This document shows positions 53,736 to 62,182 of a stretch of 64,000 nucleotides of DNA, one piece after another; the stretch's first letter is position 1, and each line of letters begins with the position of its first letter. This DNA is from Terriglobia bacterium (GTDB taxonomy: Bacteria; Acidobacteriota; Terriglobia; UBA7540). The notes beneath the pieces are model-generated. The model saw only the letters and a list, made by a program, of their open reading frames with translations, was not told where the DNA came from and ran no database searches. Where the stretch lies: the NCBI GenBank assembly GCA_030038235.1, contig JASHPE010000122.1, positions 1-64,000 of the forward strand, given 5' to 3'. Position numbers and translations under genes: made by a program.

Positions 53736-56468
53736 ATGGGGTGGCTGAACGCGGTTGTGAACTCAGCGCGCTCGCTTTTTCGACGGCGTCGCGAAGAGCA
53801 GGCGCTCGATGCGGAGCTGCAATTCCACGTCGAACGGCAGATTGAGCAGAACATCGGAGCCGGCATGTCGCCGGAGGAGGCTCGTTATGCAGCCGCGCGC
53901 GCATTTGGCAATGCCGCCGTGGTGCGGGAACAGACACGCGAGAGCTGGGGTCTCGGCACATTCGACGTCTGGCGGCAGGATCTGAAATACGGCATGCGGA
54001 TGCTCGCGAAGAATCCCGGGTTCGCGGTCATCGCGATTCTGACTCTGGCCCTCGGCATCGGCGCCAACACGGCGCTGTTCTCCGTAGTCAACGCCGTGCT
54101 GTTGAATCCGCTGCCGTTCCCGCAGCCGGACCAGCTCCTCACGCTGCACGAAAGCAAGCCTAACTTTGAGCAGGGCGCCATCCCTTACTTGAACTTCCTG
54201 GATTGGCAGAATCAGAATCGCACTTTCTCCTCGATCGCGATCAGCCGCGGGTTTGCTTTCAGTCTCACCGGAATCGGCGAGCCTGAGCGGCTACAGGGTG
54301 AATGGGTCTCGGCAAGCCTCTTCGGTACGCTGGGCGTGAAGCCACAGCTCGGCCGCGACTTTACCTCCGAAGACGACCAGTCTGGCGCCGGCCCCGTCGC
54401 TATGATCAGCGCCAGCCTGTGGAAGCGCAAATTCGGCGGGACACCGGACGTGCTGGGCAAGGCCATCAGGTTGGACGGCAGGGACTACACCATCGTCGGC
54501 GTGATTCCCGCTAGCTTCAATCTCCGCGTGGGGAATTTTCAGGCTGGCGACGTCTACGCACCGATCCGCTTGTGGGGCCACCCCGGTCTCCAAAACCGCA
54601 TGGCGGCTCTGGGACTGCATGGCATTGGCCGCATGAAGCCCGGCGTCACGCTGGAGCAGGCGGGAGCCGATCTGCGGCGGATCGCGGCGAACCTCGCGTC
54701 CGCTTATCCCGACGCCAACCGGGGTACAAGCGCGAATGTGATGCCTTTGAAGCAGAGCGTCGTGGGAAGCGTACGGCCGCTTCTGCTGGTGCTCTTGGGC
54801 GCGGTCGGCCTGGTCCTTCTGATCGCCTGCGTGAACGTGGCCAACCTGCTGCTGGCGCGATCCACCGGCCGGACGCGCGAATTCGCGATTCGCGCTGCGC
54901 TCGGCGCCGGACGCGCCCGCGTGATCCGCCAGCTTCTTACCGAAAGCGTCCTGCTCGCCGTGGCCGGCGGCGCGCTGGGATTGCTGCTGGCGTGGTGGGG
55001 CACGCGCGTCGGTCTGGCCGCTCTTCCCACCGCGCTCCCGCGTGCCGAAGAGGTCGGGCTTGATGGCAGAGTGCTTGTTTTTGCCATCGCGATTTCAGTG
55101 CTGTCGGGAATTCTCTTTGGTCTGGCGCCGGCGCTCAAGATCTCAAATGCAGAGCTGCACGACGTGCTCAAAGAGGGCGGACGCGGTTCGAGCAGTGCGC
55201 ATCATCGCGTGCACAATGCCCTGGTGGTGACTGAAGTGGCGCTCGCGCTGGTGCTTTTGGCAGGCGCCGGACTCATGCTCCGCACCCTGGCACGCTTGTG
55301 GAGCGTCGATCCGGGCTTCGATGCCCGGAATGTGTTGACTTTCGACTTGAGCTTTCCTCCCTCGCTGATGAAGGCAGGATCGGCCGCGATTCGCGGTTAC
55401 TTACGCAATGTCGACGACAGAATTGAGTCGAGTCCGGGTGTGCAGGCCGCGTCGCTCCTGTTCGGCGCCTTTCCCATGTCATCGGAGGACGACTGGACGT
55501 TCTGGCTGGAGGGTCAGCCCAAGCCTCAGAGCGCGAGCGAGATGAATTGGGCGCTCCACTACGTTGTCGAGCCCGGCTACCTGAAGACCATGCATATCCC
55601 GCTCGAGCGCGGCCGCTTCTTCAGCGATCAGGACGACGAACGTTCGCCGCTCGTGGTGGTCATTGACAGCGTGCTGGCGTCAAAATTCTTTCCCAATCAG
55701 AATCCCGTCGGCCGGCGCATCATGTTCAACGGTTATGATCGCCCGGCCGAGATCATCGGCGTGGTCGGACATGTGAAGCAATGGGGGCTTGACTCCGACG
55801 ATCAGAACACGCTGCGAGCGCAAGTCTACGAGTCCTTGCGGCAACAAGACGATGGGGTGATGCCGCTTATGATCTCGCTGGGTCTAGGTGTCGCCGTGCG
55901 CACCTCAAGCTCTGTAGCGCCGGTGTCCGCACCGGCGGTAGCGATAATGTCACCACCGGCGGGAGGCATGGCCGAGCCCATCAGCCGCAGTCTTCACGGC
56001 CTGAACGGCGAGATGGTGGTCTACGACTTCGAGTCGATGAACGGTATCATTTCCGACTCACTCGCCGACCGCCGGTTCTCTATGATTCTGCTGGGCGCCT
56101 TCGCCGCGCTGGCGCTGGTGCTCGCGAGCGTGGGCATCTACGGCGTGACGTCCTATCTCATCGGGCAGCGTACCCAGGAAATCGGCATCCGCGTGGCTCT
56201 GGGCGCGCAGCGGCGCGACGTCCTCCGGCTCGTTCTGGGCGACGGATCTCGCATGGCCCTGATCGGCGTCGCCGCCGGGCTCGTCGCCGCCGTCGGTCTG
56301 ACGCGCTTCCTGACCAAGTACTCGCTACTCTTCGGCGTCACCGCCACGGACCCGCTCACGTTGGCGGGTGTGGCGTTTCTGCTGACGCTCGTGGCGCTTG
56401 CGGCCTGCTATATCCCCGCGCGGCGCGCCTTGCGCGTCGATCCGGTGGTGGCGTTGCGATACGAATGA
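53736..56468 (+). CDS. ADOP-family permease with PadR-associated N-terminal extension
   Basis: 910 residues. An extra N-terminal segment of about 85 residues (EELQFHVE-like AELQFHVERQIEQNI and GMSPEEARYAAARAFGN) precedes the ADOP signature LAKNPGFAVIAILTLALGIG. Then two MacB-periplasmic/FtsX halves (ACVNVANLLLARSTGRTRE in the first) and C-terminal PARRALRVDPVVALRYE. A Ser/Ala/Pro-rich insert lies near residues 720-745. Inner-membrane protein, substrate unknown, controlled with the upstream padR. Confidence 0.95.
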   Translation: MGWLNAVVNSARSLFRRRREEQALDAELQFHVERQIEQNIGAGMSPEEARYAAARAFGNAAVVREQTRESWGLGTFDVWRQDLKYGMRMLAKNPGFAVIAILTLALGIGANTALFSVVNAVLLNPLPFPQPDQLLTLHESKPNFEQGAIPYLNFLDWQNQNRTFSSIAISRGFAFSLTGIGEPERLQGEWVSASLFGTLGVKPQLGRDFTSEDDQSGAGPVAMISASLWKRKFGGTPDVLGKAIRLDGRDYTIVGVIPASFNLRVGNFQAGDVYAPIRLWGHPGLQNRMAALGLHGIGRMKPGVTLEQAGADLRRIAANLASAYPDANRGTSANVMPLKQSVVGSVRPLLLVLLGAVGLVLLIACVNVANLLLARSTGRTREFAIRAALGAGRARVIRQLLTESVLLAVAGGALGLLLAWWGTRVGLAALPTALPRAEEVGLDGRVLVFAIAISVLSGILFGLAPALKISNAELHDVLKEGGRGSSSAHHRVHNALVVTEVALALVLLAGAGLMLRTLARLWSVDPGFDARNVLTFDLSFPPSLMKAGSAAIRGYLRNVDDRIESSPGVQAASLLFGAFPMSSEDDWTFWLEGQPKPQSASEMNWALHYVVEPGYLKTMHIPLERGRFFSDQDDERSPLVVVIDSVLASKFFPNQNPVGRRIMFNGYDRPAEIIGVVGHVKQWGLDSDDQNTLRAQVYESLRQQDDGVMPLMISLGLGVAVRTSSSVAPVSAPAVAIMSPPAGGMAEPISRSLHGLNGEMVVYDFESMNGIISDSLADRRFSMILLGAFAALALVLASVGIYGVTSYLIGQRTQEIGIRVALGAQRRDVLRLVLGDGSRMALIGVAAGLVAAVGLTRFLTKYSLLFGVTATDPLTLAGVAFLLTLVALAACYIPARRALRVDPVVALRYE

Positions 56469-56493
56469 GGCCTACTCGGTTGTCCCCGTGGGC

Positions 56494-56597
56494 GGTAGCA
56501 CAGCCACTCCTGGCTGTGCTTGGCCACTTTGTTTCCAAACCTCGATTCTTTCGCCCGCTCGACTGCGCCGGTAGCACAGCCACTCCTGGCTGTGCTT
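56494..56597. repeat. Two direct copies of a hairpin repeat
   Basis: GGTAGCACAGCCACTCCTGG plus CTGTGCTTG occurs at 56494-56522 and again at 56569-56597. Each forms a perfect 9-base-arm hairpin (AGCACAGCC/GGCTGTGCT). They follow the permease stop by 26 bases and may end or protect its mRNA. Confidence 0.8.
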
Positions 56598-56618
56598 GCC
56601 GCTGTTTCAGCTAACCCG

Positions 56619-57083
56619 TCAATAGCTACGGCGCTGGAACAGCCGCTCGTCCCAGACGACGTCACGCGGCTCGCTCACCGTGATGCGGCGGAAATCGTGA
56701 TGCTCCGGATTGATCAGCACGTTGCGCTCGTGTCCCCGGGCGACGAGGCTCGGTACCAGTAGAACGGCCGAGCGATTGGAGGCAAGCCTCTCGTCACCAA
56801 ACGCCCGGCTCGCCAACAGGTCCGCGGCGTCCCACCCACGTATCATTTCCATCTGTACTGATTCTATGGCCAGGTTGTCGGGGATCGTGACTTCGACTAC
56901 AGCGTGAGTTCGCGGGACGCGGCCCAGGTTGGCATGCACCAGCGCTTCGAGCAGTGCGCCGGCGAAGGTTTCCGCACAATAGATCGGGGCGTGCCCCGGC
57001 GAGTTCCAGCGTCCCCCGGCGGCGCGCGCTCCGCTTGCATCAAAGATGGAATGCCGGCGGTCGGCGATGCGGAAGGCGCGCAT
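56619..57083 (-). CDS. RES-domain toxin
   Basis: 154 residues. RES fold signatures: Arg in AFRIADRRH, GGRWNSPG, YCAETFAGALLEALVH (Glu) and a downstream Ser in LVPSLVARG with NVLINPEH. RES toxins degrade NAD+. The start overlaps the antitoxin stop (ATGA), so the pair is a RES-Xre type II module. Confidence 0.9.
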   Translation of the reverse strand: MRAFRIADRRHSIFDASGARAAGGRWNSPGHAPIYCAETFAGALLEALVHANLGRVPRTHAVVEVTIPDNLAIESVQMEMIRGWDAADLLASRAFGDERLASNRSAVLLVPSLVARGHERNVLINPEHHDFRRITVSEPRDVVWDERLFQRRSY

Positions 57084-57514
57084 CAGGCTGGAATGCCGTA
57101 GATCAAACGATCGAGGAGTTCTTCCACCTGGCGGGCGCCAAGCTCGGTCATGGCGGCCTCGAGCGGCGTGCGCCGGCCCAATTCCGGGTGGCGCCTCGTC
57201 AACCAGTCGCGGGCATCCGCTTGATCGTTCCAGGCGTATTCGGCGGCGGCAATCACGCGCGCCACCCTCTCCGTGCGCTCGCCCTCGGCCGGAGAAAGAC
57301 GTGTCCGGCGCTTGAACGTAGCCTCCGGGACTACGCGAAACATCGTCCGGCGCACTTCGGCCTTGATGGTGAGCACGCGCTCCACAGTGGTTCGCAACGC
57401 ACGCTTCGGCAGCCCGCGCGCAATGGTCCGCTCCAGCTCGCGAATCGAGTGCACGCTCTGCTTGAGAATCGCTTTACCACCCATCACCTCGGCAATTCGG
57501 TCGGCTCGAATCAC
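57083..57514 (-). CDS. Xre/MbcA/ParS-type antitoxin (DUF2384)
   Basis: 143 residues, GTG start with GGGAG upstream. An N-terminal helical region (ELERTIARGLPKRALRTTVERVL) with HTH character, and a C-terminal toxin-binding domain (DARDWLTRRHPELGRRTPLEAAM ... VEELLDRLIYGIPA, quoted in parts) typical of antitoxins that cap RES toxins. Overlaps the toxin gene by three bases or so. Confidence 0.88.
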   Translation of the reverse strand: MIRADRIAEVMGGKAILKQSVHSIRELERTIARGLPKRALRTTVERVLTIKAEVRRTMFRVVPEATFKRRTRLSPAEGERTERVARVIAAAEYAWNDQADARDWLTRRHPELGRRTPLEAAMTELGARQVEELLDRLIYGIPA

Positions 57515-57968
57515 AAAGTCACTCCCAGATCATTGTAGCTCATTCGGCGGGTCAAATGATACTGGGATGTGTCGGTGCGTCGCGGCTACAGTGAGGCAGA
57601 CCGTCGGGGCTGGCTCAAACCCTTTGGCGCGCCGGAATCGGGATGCCCGCGCTATGAAACCTGTCTGGACCGCCAATTCGAACGTCTCGTGAACCAATTC
57701 GACGAATGGCGCCGGGTCAAGTCCCAAATATGGCTGGTCATATTGAACACAGTAGTTAATACTCAACGATGCTATGAAAAAATTACGAAAATTACGAAAC
57801 GAAACCGTCAGGTTATGGAAAACAAAGGACTTAATTTTTGGCCGGGGTGCGCCAGCCTATCCGACAGCGGTCTGGTTTACCCTTACGCCGCGCCTTGTGA
57901 CCTTCCGCTTGCCTATGCTAACGTGAATCTTCCTCCGGTTCTTATTCCCGAGGTTGAGTCTCCGAAAC
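57515..57968. other. Intergenic region, no gene supported
   Basis: 454 bases. Short frames on both strands lack start signals and family features. Around 57765-57850 the DNA is AT-rich (AAATTACGAAAATTACGAAACG, a short tandem word), possibly the promoter for the downstream gamma-carbonic anhydrase gene or for the antitoxin on the other strand. Confidence 0.45.
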
Positions 57969-58496
57969 ATGATCCTGCCTTATCAAGGACGAACTCCTCG
58001 TATCGCGTCTTCGGCGTTCATCGCGGAGAGCGCGGACGTGATCGGCGACGTCGAGATCGCCGAGAATGCGAGCGTCTGGTATCAGAGCGTGCTGCGAGGC
58101 GACATCGAACCGATTCGCATCGGCGAGAACAGCAACATTCAGGACGGCAGCATCGTTCACACGCTGGCGGGCTCGCCGGTGATCGTTGGCCGCTGGGTGA
58201 CCGTCGGACATCGCGCCATACTTCACGGCTGCGTGGTCGAGGACCATTGCCTGGTCGGTATGGGCGCGGTGCTGCTGAACAACGTCCGCGTCGGCGAGGG
58301 ATCGATCATCGCGGCCGGAGCGTTGATTCCAGAGAATACAACGGTCCCGCCGCGCAGCCTGTACATGGGCGTGCCAGCGCAGTTCCGGCGGCAGCTTGGC
58401 GATCCGGAGCGGCGCTTCATTGACGCGCATGCGACGCATTACCTCGGCTATAAGGAAACCTATTTGAGCGAGCGCAACGGGAAGACGAAATCCTGA
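57969..58496 (+). CDS. Gamma-carbonic anhydrase-family hexapeptide protein
   Basis: 175 residues from the ATG at 57969 (a TTG 15 bases upstream is possible). Left-handed beta-helix of hexapeptide repeats (VIGDVEIAENASVWYQSVLRGD) and three His candidates for the trimer-interface metal: IVHTLAG, VGHRAILHG. Ends with an amphipathic helix. Related to YrdA/PaaY and Cam; activity may be carbonic anhydrase or something else. Confidence 0.92.
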   Translation: MILPYQGRTPRIASSAFIAESADVIGDVEIAENASVWYQSVLRGDIEPIRIGENSNIQDGSIVHTLAGSPVIVGRWVTVGHRAILHGCVVEDHCLVGMGAVLLNNVRVGEGSIIAAGALIPENTTVPPRSLYMGVPAQFRRQLGDPERRFIDAHATHYLGYKETYLSERNGKTKS

Positions 58497-58593
58497 AGGC
58501 GGCCGCGCGCCCGCCGTCCATCGCGTATTCGGCGCAGCCGCCATCAGACGCGATTAAGCGGACGCTCTCCGTGGTCTCCGTGCCAAGAACCCT

Positions 58594-58634
58594 TCAACAC
58601 AGAGTTCACGGAGACTCTGTGGCCTCTGTGTTGA
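58594..58634. repeat. Dispersed repeat family 2, copy 2
   Basis: Perfect 11-base arms TCAACACAGAG/CTCTGTGTTGA enclose 19 bases. Its reverse complement matches 33720-33758. It lies 37 bases upstream of hisS. Confidence 0.75.
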
Positions 58635-58670
58635 AAGCTTCTCAGGGAACAGAGGACACTGAGGCAAACT

Positions 58671-59951
58671 TTGGACGCATCCACTTCCAAATCCATCCAG
58701 CCCATTCGCGCCGTCAAAGGGACGCGCGACTTGCTGCCGCGCGACGTCACGCTCTGGCAGAAGATCGAGGATGAAGTCCGCCGCACGTTCGGTGCCTACC
58801 ACTTCGGCGAGGTTCGTACGCCGATCATCGAGCCTACGGCGCTGTTCGCCCGCAGCGTAGGCGAGGACACGGACATCGTCAGCAAGGAGATGTACACGTT
58901 CCTCGACCGCTCCGACGAATCCCTTACGCTACGTCCCGAGGCCACGGCGTCCGTGGTGCGCGCCTATATCGAGCACTCGCTCTTCAACGAAGGTGGCGTG
59001 CGGAAGCTGTATTACATCGGACCGATGTTCCGCCGCGATCGTCCGCAGAAAGGCCGCTATCGGCAGTTCTACCAGATCGGCGCCGAGGTGCTCGGCTCAA
59101 GTCATCCCGCCGTGGATGTGGAAGTCCTCGAGATGCTCACGCTCTTCCTGCGCCGCGTGGGCCTGCGGGATTTCACGCTCCTGATCAACTCCGTGGGCGA
59201 CAAGAACTGCCGTCCGCAGTACCTCAACGCGCTGCGCGAAGCCCTGAGCGGCGTGAAAGCGCAGATGTGCGGCGACTGCCAGCGCCGCGCCGATACCAAT
59301 CCGCTACGCGTGCTCGATTGCAAGGTGCCTGCCGATCAGCCGATCATCGAGGCTCTGCCGCATTTTATCGATTATCTCGACCCCGAATGCCGGGCGCATT
59401 TCGAAAGCGTTCTGACTGGGCTTTGTGCGCGCGAAATCCCGTATGAGATCAAGCCGCGGCTGGTGCGAGGCCTCGACTATTACACGCGGACCACGTTCGA
59501 GATCGCCAGCGGGGTGCTAGGCGCACAGAACTCGATTCTCGGCGGTGGACGCTACGACGGGCTGTCGGAAATGCTCGGCGGCCCACCCGCGCCGGGGATC
59601 GGCTTCGCAATCGGTGAGGACCGCCTGGTGCTGGCGGTCGAAGCTGCAGGCGCGCTCAAGCCCGGGCATCCTTTGACCGCGTACGTGGCCTGGCTCGGCG
59701 AAGCCGCTGGCGCGGCGGCCGCCAAACTCACGCGGGAGTTGCGTGCGCAAGGCATCACGGTCGAAACCGGATATGAGGACGCCAAGCTGAAGAAGTCGCT
59801 CGGCAACGCGAGCCGCCTCGGCGCGGGTTTCGCGATCATCATCGGCGAGGGAGAACTTGCGAGTGGTCTGTACCAGGTCAAAGACCTGACGACGGGCCGG
59901 CAGGAGGCCGTCGAGCCTGCACGCCTGGCAGAGTATCTGACGCGCGCGTAG
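58671..59951 (+). CDS. hisS: Histidyl-tRNA synthetase
   Basis: 426 residues, class II synthetase. Motif 1 region RAVKGTRDLLP, motif 2 FRRDRPQKGRYRQFYQIGAE, the His-binding LVRGLDYYTRTTFE, motif 3 near ILGGGRYDGL and GIGFAIGEDR, then the anticodon-binding domain. TTG start is the best available; the upstream DNA is repeat. Its 3' end overlaps the convergent deiodinase-like gene by 74 bases. Confidence 0.97.
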   Translation: MDASTSKSIQPIRAVKGTRDLLPRDVTLWQKIEDEVRRTFGAYHFGEVRTPIIEPTALFARSVGEDTDIVSKEMYTFLDRSDESLTLRPEATASVVRAYIEHSLFNEGGVRKLYYIGPMFRRDRPQKGRYRQFYQIGAEVLGSSHPAVDVEVLEMLTLFLRRVGLRDFTLLINSVGDKNCRPQYLNALREALSGVKAQMCGDCQRRADTNPLRVLDCKVPADQPIIEALPHFIDYLDPECRAHFESVLTGLCAREIPYEIKPRLVRGLDYYTRTTFEIASGVLGAQNSILGGGRYDGLSEMLGGPPAPGIGFAIGEDRLVLAVEAAGALKPGHPLTAYVAWLGEAAGAAAAKLTRELRAQGITVETGYEDAKLKKSLGNASRLGAGFAIIIGEGELASGLYQVKDLTTGRQEAVEPARLAEYLTRA

Positions 59952-60669
59952 CCCGAAGCTTGCCGGCGCCCCCGTCAGGCAGGAGTCTTTCGAGCGTGCG
60001 AGCGACCTCTTCGGTGTGGAACCCGAACGGCCCTGGCTTCGACTTGTAGGCGATGCGCCCATCGCGATCGATCACGTAGAGTCGATCGGGCCAGGCGGTG
60101 TAAGCGCGTTCGGTGCTGTTCGCGACGTCATCCACGATAGCCGGGTACTCGATTCCCAGCTTCACGAGGCATGTTCCGGCCACGTCGCAGCGCTCCTTCT
60201 GTGTGCGAGTGCTATGCAGAAAGATCTTCGCCTTGATATTGTCGTCGTCCTGCCAGGCGTCGATCGGATGTGCTTCCTCGATGTAGACCACGTAGAAAGC
60301 GGCGCGGTCCCGGTACTTCTCATAGACCTTGTTGAGCGCGGGAACCTCCCGGCGGAAGGGCGGTCAAGTGTAGCTGCCGAAGATGAGCACCACGGGCTGC
60401 GATCCGCGGAACGACGCGAGCTGGACCGAGGCCTTGTTGTCCTGAGTCGGCAGGCTGAAGTCCGGAGCGGTGTCGCCGACATGCAGCGTTCCAGCTCGCG
60501 CCCAGAACCACAGCGGCTTGAACGGGAGCACAATGAAGGCGGCGTCCGGGACGTGCTCCATGATCCGGCCAAAGCGGTCCGGGGTCTGTCGCATGGCGTC
60601 GTAAATGGCGGCGCAGAGCGCGCCATACACAATGATGATCGCAAGCACGATTTTGTGCCATCTACGCAT
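59878..60669 (-). CDS. Iodothyronine-deiodinase-like selenoprotein (UGA = Sec102)
   Basis: Two in-frame pieces separated by a single TGA at 60364-60366 give 263 residues when read through. Order: N-terminal membrane anchor (6-23), VGDTAPDFSLPT (64-75), VLIFGSYT then TGA as residue 102, PPFRREVPALNKVYEKY, then YIEEAHPIDAW and DRLYVIDRDGRIAYKSKPGPFG. Vertebrate deiodinases have GSxTUPxF and YIEEAHxxDGW at the same places. So the TGA is at the catalytic Sec. A SECIS-like stem follows (60337-60354). The actual substrate in a bacterium is unknown; membrane-anchored thioredoxin-fold reductase is the safe description. Confidence 0.88.
60337..60354 (-). promoter_or_regulatory. Predicted bacterial SECIS element of the deiodinase-like gene
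   Basis: In the transcript, 10-27 nt after the UGA: CGC, a bulged C, GGGA, triloop GGU, UCCC, GCG. Seven pairs, loop at 18-20 nt from UGA and starting with G. Its loop and A-U closing pair are the same type as in the peroxiredoxin SECIS, although the stems differ. Confidence 0.75.
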
Positions 60670-60714
60670 GGGAAGAGCACCGATTATAGCACCCGAAAGG
60701 GAGTCCGCTTGTGC

Positions 60715-61002
60715 TCAGCGCGTCTGACGACCGTTGCGCCGGCGGCTCGCGACGAGCACTCCCAGGTTCGAGACGCAGAACGGCACCAGAAAGGTGACCG
60801 CCCCTTTGATCCACACGGCGCGCGTCGCCCTGCCCTGAATGACTTCGTCGAGATGATTGATGACGAATAGCACCGCGCCAACAGCGAGGGCAATCTGGAC
60901 GGTCTTTTTCAGGAATGGCGGATAGACAATCACACGAAAAGTCTCGTGCCATCTGGCCCAGGTCGGTGGCTGCGCCGTCGCCGGCGCTTCGATTGGTTTC
61001 AA
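60715..61002 (-). CDS. NrtS-like small membrane protein (nitrate/nitrite transporter family)
   Basis: 95 residues from a TTG whose codon overlaps the tag stop (TTGA) with GGAG seven bases upstream. Two helices: QIALAVGAVLFVINHLDEVI and KGAVTFLVPFCVSNLGVLVAS. The layout and the VPFCVSN motif match NrtS proteins, which in cyanobacteria act as a two-part nitrate/nitrite transporter. One-gene case here; transport is inferred. Confidence 0.7.
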   Translation of the reverse strand: MKPIEAPATAQPPTWARWHETFRVIVYPPFLKKTVQIALAVGAVLFVINHLDEVIQGRATRAVWIKGAVTFLVPFCVSNLGVLVASRRRNGRQTR

Positions 61003-61598
61003 GACCGTTCTCCGTGGGTGCGGGCCGCGGCGCGGCCGACCTGGCGATAGCGGAAGCATCCCGTGACGTGGTCATTGACCATGCCGACCGCTTGCATGAA
61101 CGCGTAGCAAATCGTCGGCCCGGCAAACCGAAATCCTCGTCGCAGCAACTCCTTGCTCATTGCCTCCGATTCTGGGCTGGTCGCGGGAACCTGCCGCATT
61201 TCGCGCCAAGTGTTCTTCTTGGCCTTTCCGCCAACAAAGCGCCACACGAAAGCGTCGAAGCTCCCGAATTCATCCCGGACCTTGAGGAAGGCTCGCGCGT
61301 TATCGATGGCGGCGGAGATCTTCAGCGCGTTGCGCACAATGCCGGGATCATCCAGCAGGACCTGCACGCGGCGTGCGTCGAAACGAGCCACACGGACAGG
61401 ATCGAATCCGGCGAAGGCGGCACGATATGCCAGACGCTTGCGCAGAATCGTCTCCCAGCTCAAGCCGGCCTGCGCGCCTTCGAGGATGAGGAACTCGAAG
61501 AGGGCGCGATCGTCATGAAGGGGCACGCCCCATTCCTCGTCGTGATAGGCAATTCCGAGTTCCGTAGTCGCCCAGGCGCAGCGAGTGAGGTCATTCAT
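60999..61598 (-). CDS. tag: DNA-3-methyladenine glycosylase I
   Basis: 199 residues from the ATG at 61598, start of the conserved region MNDLTRCAWATTELGIAYHDEEWG. Zinc ligands by homology to E. coli Tag: Cys in RCAW, His in YHDEEWG, and His/Cys in VNDHVTGCF. Excises 3-methyladenine from alkylated DNA. Coupled to the NrtS-like gene by stop-start overlap. Confidence 0.95.
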   Translation of the reverse strand: MNDLTRCAWATTELGIAYHDEEWGVPLHDDRALFEFLILEGAQAGLSWETILRKRLAYRAAFAGFDPVRVARFDARRVQVLLDDPGIVRNALKISAAIDNARAFLKVRDEFGSFDAFVWRFVGGKAKKNTWREMRQVPATSPESEAMSKELLRRGFRFAGPTICYAFMQAVGMVNDHVTGCFRYRQVGRAAARTHGERS

Positions 61599-61663
61599 AA
61601 GCTTGCAATCGGGCCGCGTTTCCCGATTCTGGCTCCGGCGCGGCTCTGGTACAATGTGGGCCG

Positions 61664-62128
61664 ATGGCGATCGAGACACCACATTGGACGTCCACCTCGT
61701 TCCACGTGCGCTACGCCGAAACCGATCAGATGGGCGTAGTATACTACGCCAACTTTTTGGTCTGGTTCGAAATCGGGCGCACGGATTATTGCAAGCAGCA
61801 CGGCTTCGCTTATCGCGAGATGGAGGATCAGGACGGATTGTTCATCATGGTGGCGGAGGCCCGCTGCCGCTATAAAGCTCCGGCGCGCTATGACGATCTG
61901 GTCGAAGTGCGCACTTGCCTGCGCGCCACTCGCAAACGCGTGCTTGTGTTTGGGTATGAGGTCTACAAGATGCCGGAAGAGGAGATGCTGGCCGAGGGCG
62001 AGACCGTGCATGTGATCACGGATCGCGAAGGACATCCGCGTGCGCTGCCCGAGAGGTACGCAGAGCTTTTCCGCGCCGGAGCCCGGAGATTGGGAGGCTA
62101 TCAGCAGTCGGCCGTCGGCAGTCAATAA
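61664..62128 (+). CDS. YbgC-type acyl-CoA thioesterase (hot-dog fold)
   Basis: 154 residues. RYAETDQMGVVYYANFLVWFE contains the catalytic Asp and YYANFLxWFE typical of 4-HBT/YbgC thioesterases. Hydrolyses acyl-CoA or acyl carrier thioesters; substrate unknown. Divergent from tag. Confidence 0.93.
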   Translation: MAIETPHWTSTSFHVRYAETDQMGVVYYANFLVWFEIGRTDYCKQHGFAYREMEDQDGLFIMVAEARCRYKAPARYDDLVEVRTCLRATRKRVLVFGYEVYKMPEEEMLAEGETVHVITDREGHPRALPERYAELFRAGARRLGGYQQSAVGSQ

Positions 62129-62182
62129 TCTTGGCCGAAATTCGCGACCGGGAATCGGCAATCGTCAATTCCGTCAATTCTT

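Noticed and set aside
57610..57640. tRNA-like T-arm word (GGTTTGAGCC on the minus strand)
   Set aside because: No matching acceptor, D or anticodon stems around it; no tRNA found in the window.
57530..57766. 78-codon minus-strand frame
   Set aside because: No ribosome-binding site or recognisable family; looks like chance or an eroded gene end.
60364..60669. Truncated 101-residue membrane protein ending at the TGA
   Set aside because: It ends exactly one residue before the catalytic position of a deiodinase-like fold that continues in frame; treated as the N-terminal part of a selenoprotein.
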